Origin: Pseudodesulfovibrio hydrargyri
Lineage (GTDB): Bacteria; Desulfobacterota; Desulfovibrionia; Desulfovibrionales; Desulfovibrionaceae
Assembly (NCBI RefSeq): GCF_001874525.1
Contig: NZ_LKAQ01000004.1
Span: 1,411,171-1,475,170, forward strand
DNA: 64,000 bases
Direction: 5' to 3'
In this document: piece after piece, positions 54,120-62,624 of the stretch
How the letters are laid out: each line of letters begins with the position of its first letter
Position numbering within the stretch: position 1 is the first letter of the stretch
Notes under the pieces: generated by a model
Database searches by the model: none
Told to the model about the DNA's origin: nothing
The model's input: only the letters and a program-made list of their open reading frames with translations
Made by a program: the position numbers and the translations under genes

Positions 54120-56132
54120 CTACATGGGGAAGACGCTGTACGCCTGGCTGGAGAACATGCCGATGACGGCGTAGGCGCCGCCCATGAGGAAATCGCCGAG
54201 GATCAGGCCGATGAACAGGAACCGGACCTTGTTGTAAAGCCTAGTGCCGCCGTAGTGCAGGACCAGGTGGTTGCACAGCCAGCCCAGGAAGAACGGATAC
54301 CACAGGATCTTCATGCCCGCCGAATAGGCCGCCAGATAGCCCAGGGGGTGCAGGGGCCACCAGGGCAGCTTGTAGTAGCAGTAGATGAGCACGAACATGA
54401 CCAGCGCGCCGAAGCCCGCGTAGGTCAGCAGCCACTGGTTGGGCCCCACCGGCTGGTCGACCAGCCGCTGGGCGTTTTCAAAGTTGGCCAGCACGGTCTG
54501 GGTGGCCCAGTCCAGGCGCAGCTCGCGCAGCCCGTAGCGGTGGCCGAGGTAGAGCATGGTCGCGAACGCGGCGGCCAGGGCCAGGACCAGGGACAAGCCT
54601 ATGGCCGCGAGCACCAGGCCGCGCCGGGCCGGGGCCGCGGACTCGCCTATCTTGGCCCCGTGGAACAGGGTCGGGGCCACGGCCTCGCGCACGTCCAGGA
54701 ACAGGACTTTCTGCATGATCGCGGTGGCGGCCACGCCCGCCGAGCCGAGCACGCCCGTGCCGAACAGCCCCATGATCCCGTCGGACGGGGCCGCGGTCAG
54801 GGTGAAGTAGGGCAGGCCGCCCTGGCAGACCAGTCGGCTGATGACCAGCATGACCAGCATGAAGGCCACGGGCAGCAGGATGGCTCCGGCCCAGGGCAGG
54901 CCGAACCAGCGGCACCAGGCGATGAGGAAGAGCATGCCCAGGACCAGGCCGAGCAGCGGCCAGGCGGGCGGTCCCCATTCCTGGGGAGGCATGGCGCGGC
55001 CCGACCGGTTGATGGCCTCGCCGCCCTTGCAGACCGGCCGTGTCAGGCAGGACAGGGTCTCCTTGAGGTGGTGGCGGGCCAGCCAGACCAGGAAAATGAA
55101 GAACACGGCGTAGGAGCCGATGGTCTGCGCGCCCTCGGGCCGGGCCAGGTCGGGCCCGAGCGTGGTCCCGAGCGCGGCCTCGGGCAGCTGCCAGCCGAGC
55201 ACGTAGAGCAGGCCGAAGAGCAGCCCGGCGGCCAGGTGGAAGAACCACATGGAAAAGGATATCTGCCGGGTGGTCAGGAAGGCGAAGCCCACGAAGGCCG
55301 GGATGAAATAGAGCTTCAGTTTGTAGAACCCGGAGAAGAGCCCGAACTTGGGGAAATAGGACCCGGCCAGGATCAGGGTCGGCAGCTGGGGTACGGACGG
55401 GTAGTAGAAGTGCAGGCCGTTGAGCAGGTGCAGGGCCCCGGTCAGGACCAGGCCGGTGAGCAGGAAGCGGTCGGTCCACCAGGAGGAGAATTGCCTCTGG
55501 TCCAGGGCCTCGCCCATGAGCATGGGCACGCGCAGCAGGGGGAAGTTGACCCGCTCGTTGACCACCCACTGGCGGCCGAACAGGGCGGTCAGGCAGATCA
55601 TGACGAAATACGCGCCCAGGATGAACAGGGACCAGACGAGCAGCGGCGGCAGCCAGACCCCCCACGGGATGGACGAGAGGACCTGGAGCACGGACATGTC
55701 CCGGCCGCCCTTGAGCCCCTGGAAGAGCTGGCGCACGGCATCGGCCGAGTGCGGGAACCAGGAGTCGGGCAGCAGCGGGCCCAGGACCTCGGTCCAGCGG
55801 TAGGCGTCCTTGGCGTAGCGCTGGGGCGCGGTGATGTTGACGAAAAAGGTCTCGGTCAGCCCGGCGTAGCCGATGGCCGTGAACAGGGTCATCATCAGCC
55901 AGACGACCAGCAGCTCCACCCCGGACAGGACCGGCGGCCGCCTGGTCAGGCGCGCGGCGGCGGCGTCGAGGAGGAACAGCCAGGCCAGGATGAAGAACGG
56001 AGCCAGGGGGAAGTGCCCGCCGCCCAGCGGCACGCCGCCGAGGACCGCGTTGTTGTACGGGGTGTAGACGCACAGGACCAGGCCGAGGACGAGCCCGGTG
56101 GCCAGTGCGCGCAGCCTCAGTCGTCCGTTCAT
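54120..56132 (-). CDS. DUF6785/DUF6784-type multi-pass membrane protein
   Basis: 670 residues, at least fourteen hydrophobic helices. YTPYNNAVLGGVPLGGGHFPLAPFF at the start and WPLHPLGYLAAYSAGMKILWYPFFLGWLCN near the end match the DUF6785/DUF6784 architecture (OPT-like, mostly known from Planctomycetes and deltaproteobacteria). Function unknown. ATG 56132 overlaps the previous stop as ATGA (56129-56132) with GGAGG eight bases upstream, so it is coupled to the M28-FtsX gene. Much longer frames across this region are shadows. Confidence 0.72.
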   Translation of the reverse strand: MNGRLRLRALATGLVLGLVLCVYTPYNNAVLGGVPLGGGHFPLAPFFILAWLFLLDAAAARLTRRPPVLSGVELLVVWLMMTLFTAIGYAGLTETFFVNITAPQRYAKDAYRWTEVLGPLLPDSWFPHSADAVRQLFQGLKGGRDMSVLQVLSSIPWGVWLPPLLVWSLFILGAYFVMICLTALFGRQWVVNERVNFPLLRVPMLMGEALDQRQFSSWWTDRFLLTGLVLTGALHLLNGLHFYYPSVPQLPTLILAGSYFPKFGLFSGFYKLKLYFIPAFVGFAFLTTRQISFSMWFFHLAAGLLFGLLYVLGWQLPEAALGTTLGPDLARPEGAQTIGSYAVFFIFLVWLARHHLKETLSCLTRPVCKGGEAINRSGRAMPPQEWGPPAWPLLGLVLGMLFLIAWCRWFGLPWAGAILLPVAFMLVMLVISRLVCQGGLPYFTLTAAPSDGIMGLFGTGVLGSAGVAATAIMQKVLFLDVREAVAPTLFHGAKIGESAAPARRGLVLAAIGLSLVLALAAAFATMLYLGHRYGLRELRLDWATQTVLANFENAQRLVDQPVGPNQWLLTYAGFGALVMFVLIYCYYKLPWWPLHPLGYLAAYSAGMKILWYPFFLGWLCNHLVLHYGGTRLYNKVRFLFIGLILGDFLMGGAYAVIGMFSSQAYSVFPM

Positions 56133-59100
56133 GCCCAGGCCTCCTCTGCTTCCTCGCGCTCCAGGCGCAGCCGTTCCTCTTCCAGGTCCTCGGCGTAGTG
56201 GTGCACGGCCTCCTCGTCCAGGGAGCGCCAGGCGAGCAGCTGCTTGCGCAGGTCGTTGATGAAATTGCGGTTGAGGTTCTCCCAGGCCGTGAGTTCGCCC
56301 GCCTCGCGGTCGATGAGCACCTTGATCTGCCTGAACCCCCTGTAGGTGTCCGACGGGCAGAAGACCAGCTTGACCTTCTGGCGCACGCCGAAGTCGAAGG
56401 GGGCCAGCCAGACGCGCAGGTCCATGGAGAAGCATAGGTCGTCGGTCAGGGGGATGTCCTGCCCCGCGCCGGAGGCCAGGCCCGAGGACGCTTCCTGCTC
56501 TTCCAGGTCCAGGAAGTTGCAGCGCATGTCGTCGGTGCAGAACGTCCCGTGGGACACGTCGTGGTGGGCCAGGTAGTATTGGCGCAGGAACCCGCCCGCG
56601 GACTTCATCTCGGCCATCTTGATCAGGAACGGCAGGATGACGGTCATGCGGTCGCCTTCGGCCTCGGGCATGGTCCAGGACTTGTTCACGTCCGGGATGG
56701 CGATGTTGGCCGCCACCCGCGCCGGGTAGATGGCCGAGACCAGGACCACGCCGATGACCAGGACCATGGCGGCCACGCCCGCGGTGGACGAGTAGTTGGC
56801 GGTCATGCCCGCCCACAGCGGCGTCCCGGCCAGGAAGGCGCTGGACGTCTGGGCCAGGACGTAGCCGACCACCACGGAGATGACCGCAAAGGCCAGGGAT
56901 TCGGCGATGAACAGGAAGGCCACGTGCGGCGGGGCCAGCCCCACCGAGGTGTAGACCGCGATCTCGGGGCGGCGCTCGTAGACCGAACCGATCATGGTGT
57001 TGAGCACGATCAGGATGGAAATGGCCAGGGGGATCAGGATGTTGGCCACGCCCGAATAGTTGACCGCGTCCGAGGCGAAATAGAGGGAGGTCCCTTCGGA
57101 CCCGCCCTTGAACAGGAGCAGGCCGAAACGGTCGCCCAGATCGTCGCTCACGCGGTGCCCGGCGTCCGGGTGCACGGCGATGCCCTTGAGCCGCCCGGCG
57201 GACAGGGCCAGCAGTTCCTCGGCCGGGATGACCACGGTTTCGAACCCGGGGATGTGCTGGTAGCGGGACTCGGTGGCCATGACGTCCTCGCCGTTCTCGA
57301 TGGCCTCGGCCTCCACCTCGGAGAGCTGGGTGGCCGCCTGGTTGGGGAAGACGATGGGGGTCATGGGCTCGCCGTCCAGGTCCGGGTGGTCGCGCAGCCC
57401 CTCGTCGCCGAACACGCCGACCAGGGTCAGGGGCAGCCCCCAGAGAACGACCTTGTTCCGTTTCGGATCGTCCGGATCGGCCCCGATCCGCTCGGCCATG
57501 CGCTGGGGCAGCATGACGGCCATGCGCTCTCCCTCCCTGAACCAGCGTCCCTTGACCAGGATGCGGTCGAGCCCGCTGACCTGCGGCTCGCGCCAGGACA
57601 GGCCGATCAGGCCGCGCCCCTGGGCCTCCAGCCCGTCGCGGACCACCGGGATGAGCGGGGCGCGGGATTTGTCGGAAGTGAACCCGGTGTCGTACCAGAC
57701 GCGCGGGGCCACGGCCCCGGTCCCGGCAAAGGCGTTGCGCATGACCGACAGGGCTTCCACCGGGATGTCCTGCCAGTTGAGGTACTTGACCATGAGCCCG
57801 TCGTAGGAGGCGTGGTCGTTGAACCGGGCCCATCCCGCTTGGCGCACGGACTTGACCGTGGTGAAGTTCATGATCGTGAAGGTCAGGATGACCAGCGTGG
57901 CGAAGGTCAGGAAGGTGCGCACCGGCCGCCGCTTCAGGTTGCCCACGCCGAGCACGAAGGCCGCGCCGAAGGCGGCCATGGGGCTGATGCCGGTCAGCTT
58001 GACGTGGGAGGAGCGCTTTTGCAGCTCGACCATCTCGCGCTCGAACCGGAAGAAGATGATCATCGAGACCAGCAGCGACAGGGCCAGGATGAAGAACGCC
58101 AGGATGACCACCAGCGGCGAATAGGTCAGCTGGAAGGCCGGGTGCACCAGGTAGATGATCCCGATGATCAGGACCAGGAAGCCGAGGAAGGCCCCGATCC
58201 GTTTTTTGATGTCCACGAACGAGAAGAAGAGCCGCTCCATGCAGTAGGCGAAGGGCACGAACAGGGCCACGTAGAAGAGCACTCCGAAGAGCACGTCGCG
58301 CTGGGTCTTGTCCACGTCGTTGTACACCCGGCTGGCCTTGGACAGGGAGGCGCGGGAGGCCTCGACGAACTTGTCCCACCGCCGGGCGTCCCGGTAGCGC
58401 ACGGCGTCGGCCAGTTCCCGGTCGCCCGCCTTGCGCAGCAGGCGGATGCGGTCGTTGACGATGCCCTTGTCCTCGAGGTTGTCGATGCGCGGGCCGAGCA
58501 GGGCCCACATGTCGCGGGCCGCCCTGAATTCGGTCATGGGGATGACCGGCCATTTGCGGGCGATGTAGCCCAGCCCGTCGGGATGTTCCCCGTCCGCGTG
58601 GAGCAGCAGGACCTTCTTGTCCAGGACCGTGTCGGACAGGGTCAGCTTGACCGGGGTGTCCGGCTCGAGGAACAGGGTGCCCAGGGAGGACGAGCGGGTG
58701 TCCAGGCGGCTGTACCAGTAGCTCACGGGCGGGGCCTCGGTGCGGCCGTCGATGAGGGTCGGGCGGTACAGGTACTTGAAGGTCCGGGGGTCGAACATGT
58801 CGAACAGGGTGGTCTGGGTGCAGGCGAACAGGATCAGGTCCGTGGCCTGCACGGCCCGGGACAGCTTGACGCGGTAGGCGTCCTTGCCGGTTTTGGGCTT
58901 GTCGATGGCCCACTCGGCCAGGCCGGTCTCGTCGTTGAACCGGAAGGCCTCGATCACCGCCTTGTGGTAGCTGACCTTCTTGCCGGCCAGGCCGGGGATG
59001 CGGAAGTTGCCCTGGGTGTCGACCATGCCGTAGTTGCGCGTCTGCCACTGGAAGGCCAGGACGACCAGGCCGGTGCCCGGACGGTCCGGGAATATCTCGC

Positions 59101-61051
59101 CCTTGCGCAGGAGGTTGGCCCGTCCCTCCAGGGTGACGAAGTTGTTCTTGTCCCGCTTGCCCGCGTCCGCGATGGGCTGGTCGGTCAGGGCCGCGACCAG
59201 GGAGCGGACCAGCCGGAACTGGCGGGCCAGGAACTCGAAGTCCACGCGGCCGGGACGGTCGTAAGGGGTGCCCCAGGCCGGGCGCACGTCGTGGACCGTG
59301 GCCAGGGTGAAGCCGGGCAGCCCGGCCAGGGCCATGGGCTCGCCGCCCAACTCGGGCCGGTCGGGCAGATAGCTCTGCCAGGCGCGCTTGCCGGGCCTGA
59401 GCGTGTCGCGGAACAGCCTTGCCGTGGCCGGATCGGTCTGCTTCAGCCGTTCCACCGCGCCTTTCATGACCGTGTCCAGGGGCCGGAAGAAGCCGGTCCG
59501 GTTGACGTCGGGCTTGAGGTCCACGAGGAATCCCTGGCCGAATCCGCCCAGGCCGTCGCCGTGGGAGGAGAGGAACAGGGAGACGTGGGCCGCGATGCTG
59601 GTCTCGCCCAGGGCGTCGCGAACGGCCCGCGCCGAGGCGATGTCCCCGAGCTGGCCCGAACCGTCGGACAGCACCTGGGCGCGCAGCGTTTCGGCGGCGC
59701 GGAAGAACCGCCTGAGGACCACCCGTTCCTCGGGAGGCAGGGGATAGTCGTCCACCGTTGAGCTGATCCAGGTCAGCCGCTTCAGTCGAATGCGCTCGTC
59801 GGCCAGGGTCTGGATGCGCGTCTGGTCGGCTGTGCCCGTTTCGGCGCGCGCCCCTTCCGGCGGCCCGGCCAGCAGGCGTAGGCGCATGAGTTCGCCGGTG
59901 ATGTCGTCCTCGCGGTTGCGGACCACGGCCTTGAGCGCCCGCTTGAGCAGGGCCGCGTCCGCCGGGTCGGCCAGGTTGGACGGGGAAAGGGGCTCGGGCG
60001 AACGCAGCAGGGTCAAAGCGCGTTCGGTGTCCTTGACCAGCCGCCTGAGCTCGTCGCGCCGCTCCTTGAGGTCCTTGCCCTTGGTCACCAGGGCCCAGGT
60101 GAATTCGCGCATGCCCGCCTGGGCCGAGGATTTGCCCGCCGTGGCCAGGAAGAGCACCGAGCGCTTGGGCCGGTGCGCGGCCAGGTCGGCGGCCAGGTCC
60201 ATGAGCGCGGCCAGGGACGCGCCCTCGTCCGCGCCCGGGGAGTGGCCCTCCACCAGGGCGGTGGAGTCGTAGGGCGCCTCCACGATGACGGTCTGCGCGG
60301 CGAGCTCGGGGTCGGTCCCCGGGATGCGGCAGTAAATGTTCTCCAGCCGTTCGTTGCGCCACTTGCCCTTGGAGGTCAGGGAGACTTGGCCCAGTTCGCG
60401 TGGCCCGCCCGCTACAAGCTCCTCGCCGAACAGGGCCTCGGCCCGCTCGCGGGAAATCCAGAAGATGGGAAAGTCCACCGGGGTCAGCTCGAACTTGTCC
60501 TCGAAGCGGGCCCTCGGGGCCGCGCCGCCGTCGCCGCCCGCGCCCACGAAGACCAGGGCGCGCGCGCCGAGCATGGCCGCGTTGTTCCAGTTCTTGCCCG
60601 AGTCCATGTCCATGAGGACCACGGAGCCCTGGACCGGCAGGCCGTTGAAGCCGGCCACGCGCCCGTTTCCGGCGTAGAGCAGGGGGCCGTCGATGCCGGG
60701 CGGGGCCACGGCCCCGGGGGACAGGGCGTTGGCCCGCAGCTGGCGCAGGGGCTCCGCGTGCCCGGTGGCCGCGATTTTGAGGGCCGCGCCCTCCTGGACC
60801 TGCACGGGCAGGTGGAAGGACTGGCGGCCCATGGTTCCGTCCGGGAACAGCCGCTTGAATTCGTTCTCGACCATGTCCGCGGCCCGGGCCAGGCCCGGGC
60901 TGCCCGGCGAGCGGTCGCCCAGGGCGCTGAGCGAACGCAGGAGCGCCGCGCCGTCGGCCAGGGCCGGGCAGGCGGCCGCCAGGACCAGGCCAAGGGCCAG
61001 GACCACGGCCGCGGAAGCGGCGGAAGGATGCGGGCCGCGCCGGAGGATCAT
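56129..61051 (-). CDS. Exported M28-like domain fused to an FtsX/MacB-type ABC permease
   Basis: 1640 residues. Signal peptide (1-32); PA-like insert and M28-peptidase-like domain (about 40-340) with VEAPYDST (258-264), PGADEGAS (272-279) and ATAGKSSA (303-310). Active M28 enzymes have His in the first motif and a Glu pair in the third; here they are Pro and Lys-Ser, so two metal ligands or the catalytic acid are gone. A beta-sandwich domain (about 655-730), helices at 918-938, 953-973, 978-1002, then FtsX: helix 1043-1065 after RRPVRTFLTF, a periplasmic domain, helices 1335-1357, 1374-1400, 1423-1447, and a 190-residue C-terminal soluble domain. ATG 61051 follows GGAG. It is three bases after the ATPase gene. 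Confidence 0.82.
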   Translation of the reverse strand: MILRRGPHPSAASAAVVLALGLVLAAACPALADGAALLRSLSALGDRSPGSPGLARAADMVENEFKRLFPDGTMGRQSFHLPVQVQEGAALKIAATGHAEPLRQLRANALSPGAVAPPGIDGPLLYAGNGRVAGFNGLPVQGSVVLMDMDSGKNWNNAAMLGARALVFVGAGGDGGAAPRARFEDKFELTPVDFPIFWISRERAEALFGEELVAGGPRELGQVSLTSKGKWRNERLENIYCRIPGTDPELAAQTVIVEAPYDSTALVEGHSPGADEGASLAALMDLAADLAAHRPKRSVLFLATAGKSSAQAGMREFTWALVTKGKDLKERRDELRRLVKDTERALTLLRSPEPLSPSNLADPADAALLKRALKAVVRNREDDITGELMRLRLLAGPPEGARAETGTADQTRIQTLADERIRLKRLTWISSTVDDYPLPPEERVVLRRFFRAAETLRAQVLSDGSGQLGDIASARAVRDALGETSIAAHVSLFLSSHGDGLGGFGQGFLVDLKPDVNRTGFFRPLDTVMKGAVERLKQTDPATARLFRDTLRPGKRAWQSYLPDRPELGGEPMALAGLPGFTLATVHDVRPAWGTPYDRPGRVDFEFLARQFRLVRSLVAALTDQPIADAGKRDKNNFVTLEGRANLLRKGEIFPDRPGTGLVVLAFQWQTRNYGMVDTQGNFRIPGLAGKKVSYHKAVIEAFRFNDETGLAEWAIDKPKTGKDAYRVKLSRAVQATDLILFACTQTTLFDMFDPRTFKYLYRPTLIDGRTEAPPVSYWYSRLDTRSSSLGTLFLEPDTPVKLTLSDTVLDKKVLLLHADGEHPDGLGYIARKWPVIPMTEFRAARDMWALLGPRIDNLEDKGIVNDRIRLLRKAGDRELADAVRYRDARRWDKFVEASRASLSKASRVYNDVDKTQRDVLFGVLFYVALFVPFAYCMERLFFSFVDIKKRIGAFLGFLVLIIGIIYLVHPAFQLTYSPLVVILAFFILALSLLVSMIIFFRFEREMVELQKRSSHVKLTGISPMAAFGAAFVLGVGNLKRRPVRTFLTFATLVILTFTIMNFTTVKSVRQAGWARFNDHASYDGLMVKYLNWQDIPVEALSVMRNAFAGTGAVAPRVWYDTGFTSDKSRAPLIPVVRDGLEAQGRGLIGLSWREPQVSGLDRILVKGRWFREGERMAVMLPQRMAERIGADPDDPKRNKVVLWGLPLTLVGVFGDEGLRDHPDLDGEPMTPIVFPNQAATQLSEVEAEAIENGEDVMATESRYQHIPGFETVVIPAEELLALSAGRLKGIAVHPDAGHRVSDDLGDRFGLLLFKGGSEGTSLYFASDAVNYSGVANILIPLAISILIVLNTMIGSVYERRPEIAVYTSVGLAPPHVAFLFIAESLAFAVISVVVGYVLAQTSSAFLAGTPLWAGMTANYSSTAGVAAMVLVIGVVLVSAIYPARVAANIAIPDVNKSWTMPEAEGDRMTVILPFLIKMAEMKSAGGFLRQYYLAHHDVSHGTFCTDDMRCNFLDLEEQEASSGLASGAGQDIPLTDDLCFSMDLRVWLAPFDFGVRQKVKLVFCPSDTYRGFRQIKVLIDREAGELTAWENLNRNFINDLRKQLLAWRSLDEEAVHHYAEDLEEERLRLEREEAEEAWA

Positions 61052-61054
61052 GGT

Positions 61055-61819
61055 CTACGCTCCGGGTTCCCTGTGGCCGGTCAGCTTTTCGCCGATGCCG
61101 CCGATGGAGATGTCCAGTTCCTCGCGCCGCTCAATGCGGTCCACCTGGCCGTCGCGCACCCAGACCACGCGGTCGGACACGTTGAGCATCTTGTAGTCGT
61201 GGGTGGCCGAGATGACCGTGACCCCGCGTTCCTGGGAGAGCATCTGCAACAATTCGATGATCTCCTCGCCCGTGGACAGGTCCAGATTGCCGGTGGGCTC
61301 GTCGGCCAGGACGATGGATGGGTCGTTGGCCAGAGAGCGGGCCACGGCCACGCGCTGCTGCTGGCCGCCGGACAGCTCCAGCGGCTTGTGCTGGAAGCGC
61401 TCGCCCAACCCGACCAGCTTGAGCAGTTCGATGCCCTTGTCCTGGGCGTCGTCCGCGTTCATGCCCGCGAACGTCATGGGCAGGGTGACGTTCTCCAGGG
61501 CGGTCATCACCGGGATGAGGTTGAAGGTCTGGAAGATGTAGCCGATCTTGCGGTTGCGCAACCAGGCCAGTTCGAAGGCGTCCAGCTGGGAGATGTCCAC
61601 CTCGTCGATGAAGACCTTGCCTTCGGTGGGCTTGTCCAGGCCGCCGATCATGTTGAACAGGGTGGACTTGCCCGAGCCGGACGGCCCCATGATGGAGATG
61701 TATTCCCCGGCGAATATCTCGAGGTCCACGCCCTTGAGGGCCTCGAGCTCGACCTTGCCCATGGTGAAGGTCTTCTTCACGCCGATGACGCGGACGATGG
61801 TGCGTTTTTCGTCACTCAT
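61055..61819 (-). CDS. ABC transporter ATPase (MacB/LolD type)
   Basis: 254 residues. Walker A GPSGSGKST, Q-loop region, signature LSGGQQQRVA, Walker B IVLADEPTGNLD and a switch His (SATHD) are all intact. The MacB/LolD group powers FtsX-type permeases, which work at the inner membrane on periplasmic or lipid substrates rather than pumping through a classical pore. It lies between two FtsX-type genes (10 bases after the small one, 3 before the fused one), so it presumably energises both. Confidence 0.95.
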   Translation of the reverse strand: MSDEKRTIVRVIGVKKTFTMGKVELEALKGVDLEIFAGEYISIMGPSGSGKSTLFNMIGGLDKPTEGKVFIDEVDISQLDAFELAWLRNRKIGYIFQTFNLIPVMTALENVTLPMTFAGMNADDAQDKGIELLKLVGLGERFQHKPLELSGGQQQRVAVARSLANDPSIVLADEPTGNLDLSTGEEIIELLQMLSQERGVTVISATHDYKMLNVSDRVVWVRDGQVDRIERREELDISIGGIGEKLTGHREPGA

Positions 61820-61829
61820 TCAAATATCC

Positions 61830-62489
61830 TCAATGTTCCGCCCGAATGGCCTTGATCGGGTCCATCCGCGCCGCCAGCCAGGCGGGGTAGAGCACGCCCA
61901 GCAGGCTCAGGCCGCAGCCCGCCAGGGTGGCCAGCCCCACGGAGCCGAGCAGGGAGACGGCCGGCAGGCTTGCCAGGGACGCGAAGCCGAAGCGCACGGC
62001 CCCGGTCAGCAGGGAAAACAGGCAGCCCAGGAGCGCGCCCGCGAACGCCCCGGCCAGCCCCTGCATGGCCGCTTCCATCAGAAACAGGCGCAGGATCATG
62101 GAATCCAGGGCGCCCAGGCATTTCATGACTCCGATCTCGGAGAACCGCTCGGTCACGGACATCAGCTGGGCGTTGACGATGCCCACGGTGCAGACCAGCA
62201 GGGACAGGATGACGATCCAGCGCTCCTTGGCCGACATGGCCACGGCCCCCTGGGCCATGTCCACGTCGTAGCCCGCCAGGGACAGGGCCCGGGCCGCCTC
62301 CCGGCCGCCGTGCAGGAGCATGCCCGTGGCGATGTCCAGGTTGACCAGCACGAAACTCAGGAACGAGACGGCCAGTACCAGGCTGGACACCGTGATCATG
62401 GAGCGAAAAAAACGGACCTTCAGGCTCTTGTAGCTGATCTCGAGAGACTTCGAGAACGGCAGCGAGATGAGTCGTTCCGGTTTGTTCAT
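61830..62489 (-). CDS. Small FtsX-type permease
   Basis: 219 residues with four helices and almost no periplasmic domain: YKSLKVRFFRSMITVSSLVLAVSFLSF, then RWIVILSLLVCTVGIVNAQLMSVTERFSEIGVMKCLGALDSMI, two further helices and PAWLAARMDPIKAIRAEH, the usual FtsX ending. The fused permease at 56129 carries the large extracytoplasmic part, so the two may form a heterodimer around the ATPase. AAGGA lies eight bases before the ATG. It is the first gene of the operon. Confidence 0.9.
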   Translation of the reverse strand: MNKPERLISLPFSKSLEISYKSLKVRFFRSMITVSSLVLAVSFLSFVLVNLDIATGMLLHGGREAARALSLAGYDVDMAQGAVAMSAKERWIVILSLLVCTVGIVNAQLMSVTERFSEIGVMKCLGALDSMILRLFLMEAAMQGLAGAFAGALLGCLFSLLTGAVRFGFASLASLPAVSLLGSVGLATLAGCGLSLLGVLYPAWLAARMDPIKAIRAEH

Positions 62490-62531
62490 GGACTTCCTTT
62501 CAGTTCGAACGTGCTGGATTCGTTCATTCTC

Positions 62532-62560
62532 ATCATATCGATTCGGGCTGTCGGAAACAA
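62532..62560 (-). promoter_or_regulatory. Candidate promoter of the seven-gene ABC/M28 operon
   Basis: Minus strand: TTGTTT (62555-62560), a 17-base spacer and TATGAT (62532-62537), ending 42 bases before the FtsX ATG. The -10 is strong and the -35 weak, leaving room for an activator. A further inverted repeat ACGGAT ... ATCCGT (about 62581-62599) lies just upstream and could be its site. Confidence 0.5.
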
Positions 62561-62624
62561 GTGAAAACAGGAATCACTATACGGATATCACACATCCGTC
62601 GAAAAGGGGCCCGGCTCGCAGCGG

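Noticed and set aside
54120..60362. A very long open frame (about 2080 codons) on the minus strand
   Set aside because: Its 3' third is the real DUF6785-type gene, but the upstream part is an out-of-frame shadow of the M28-FtsX gene with low-complexity Arg/Pro/Gly/Ala composition.
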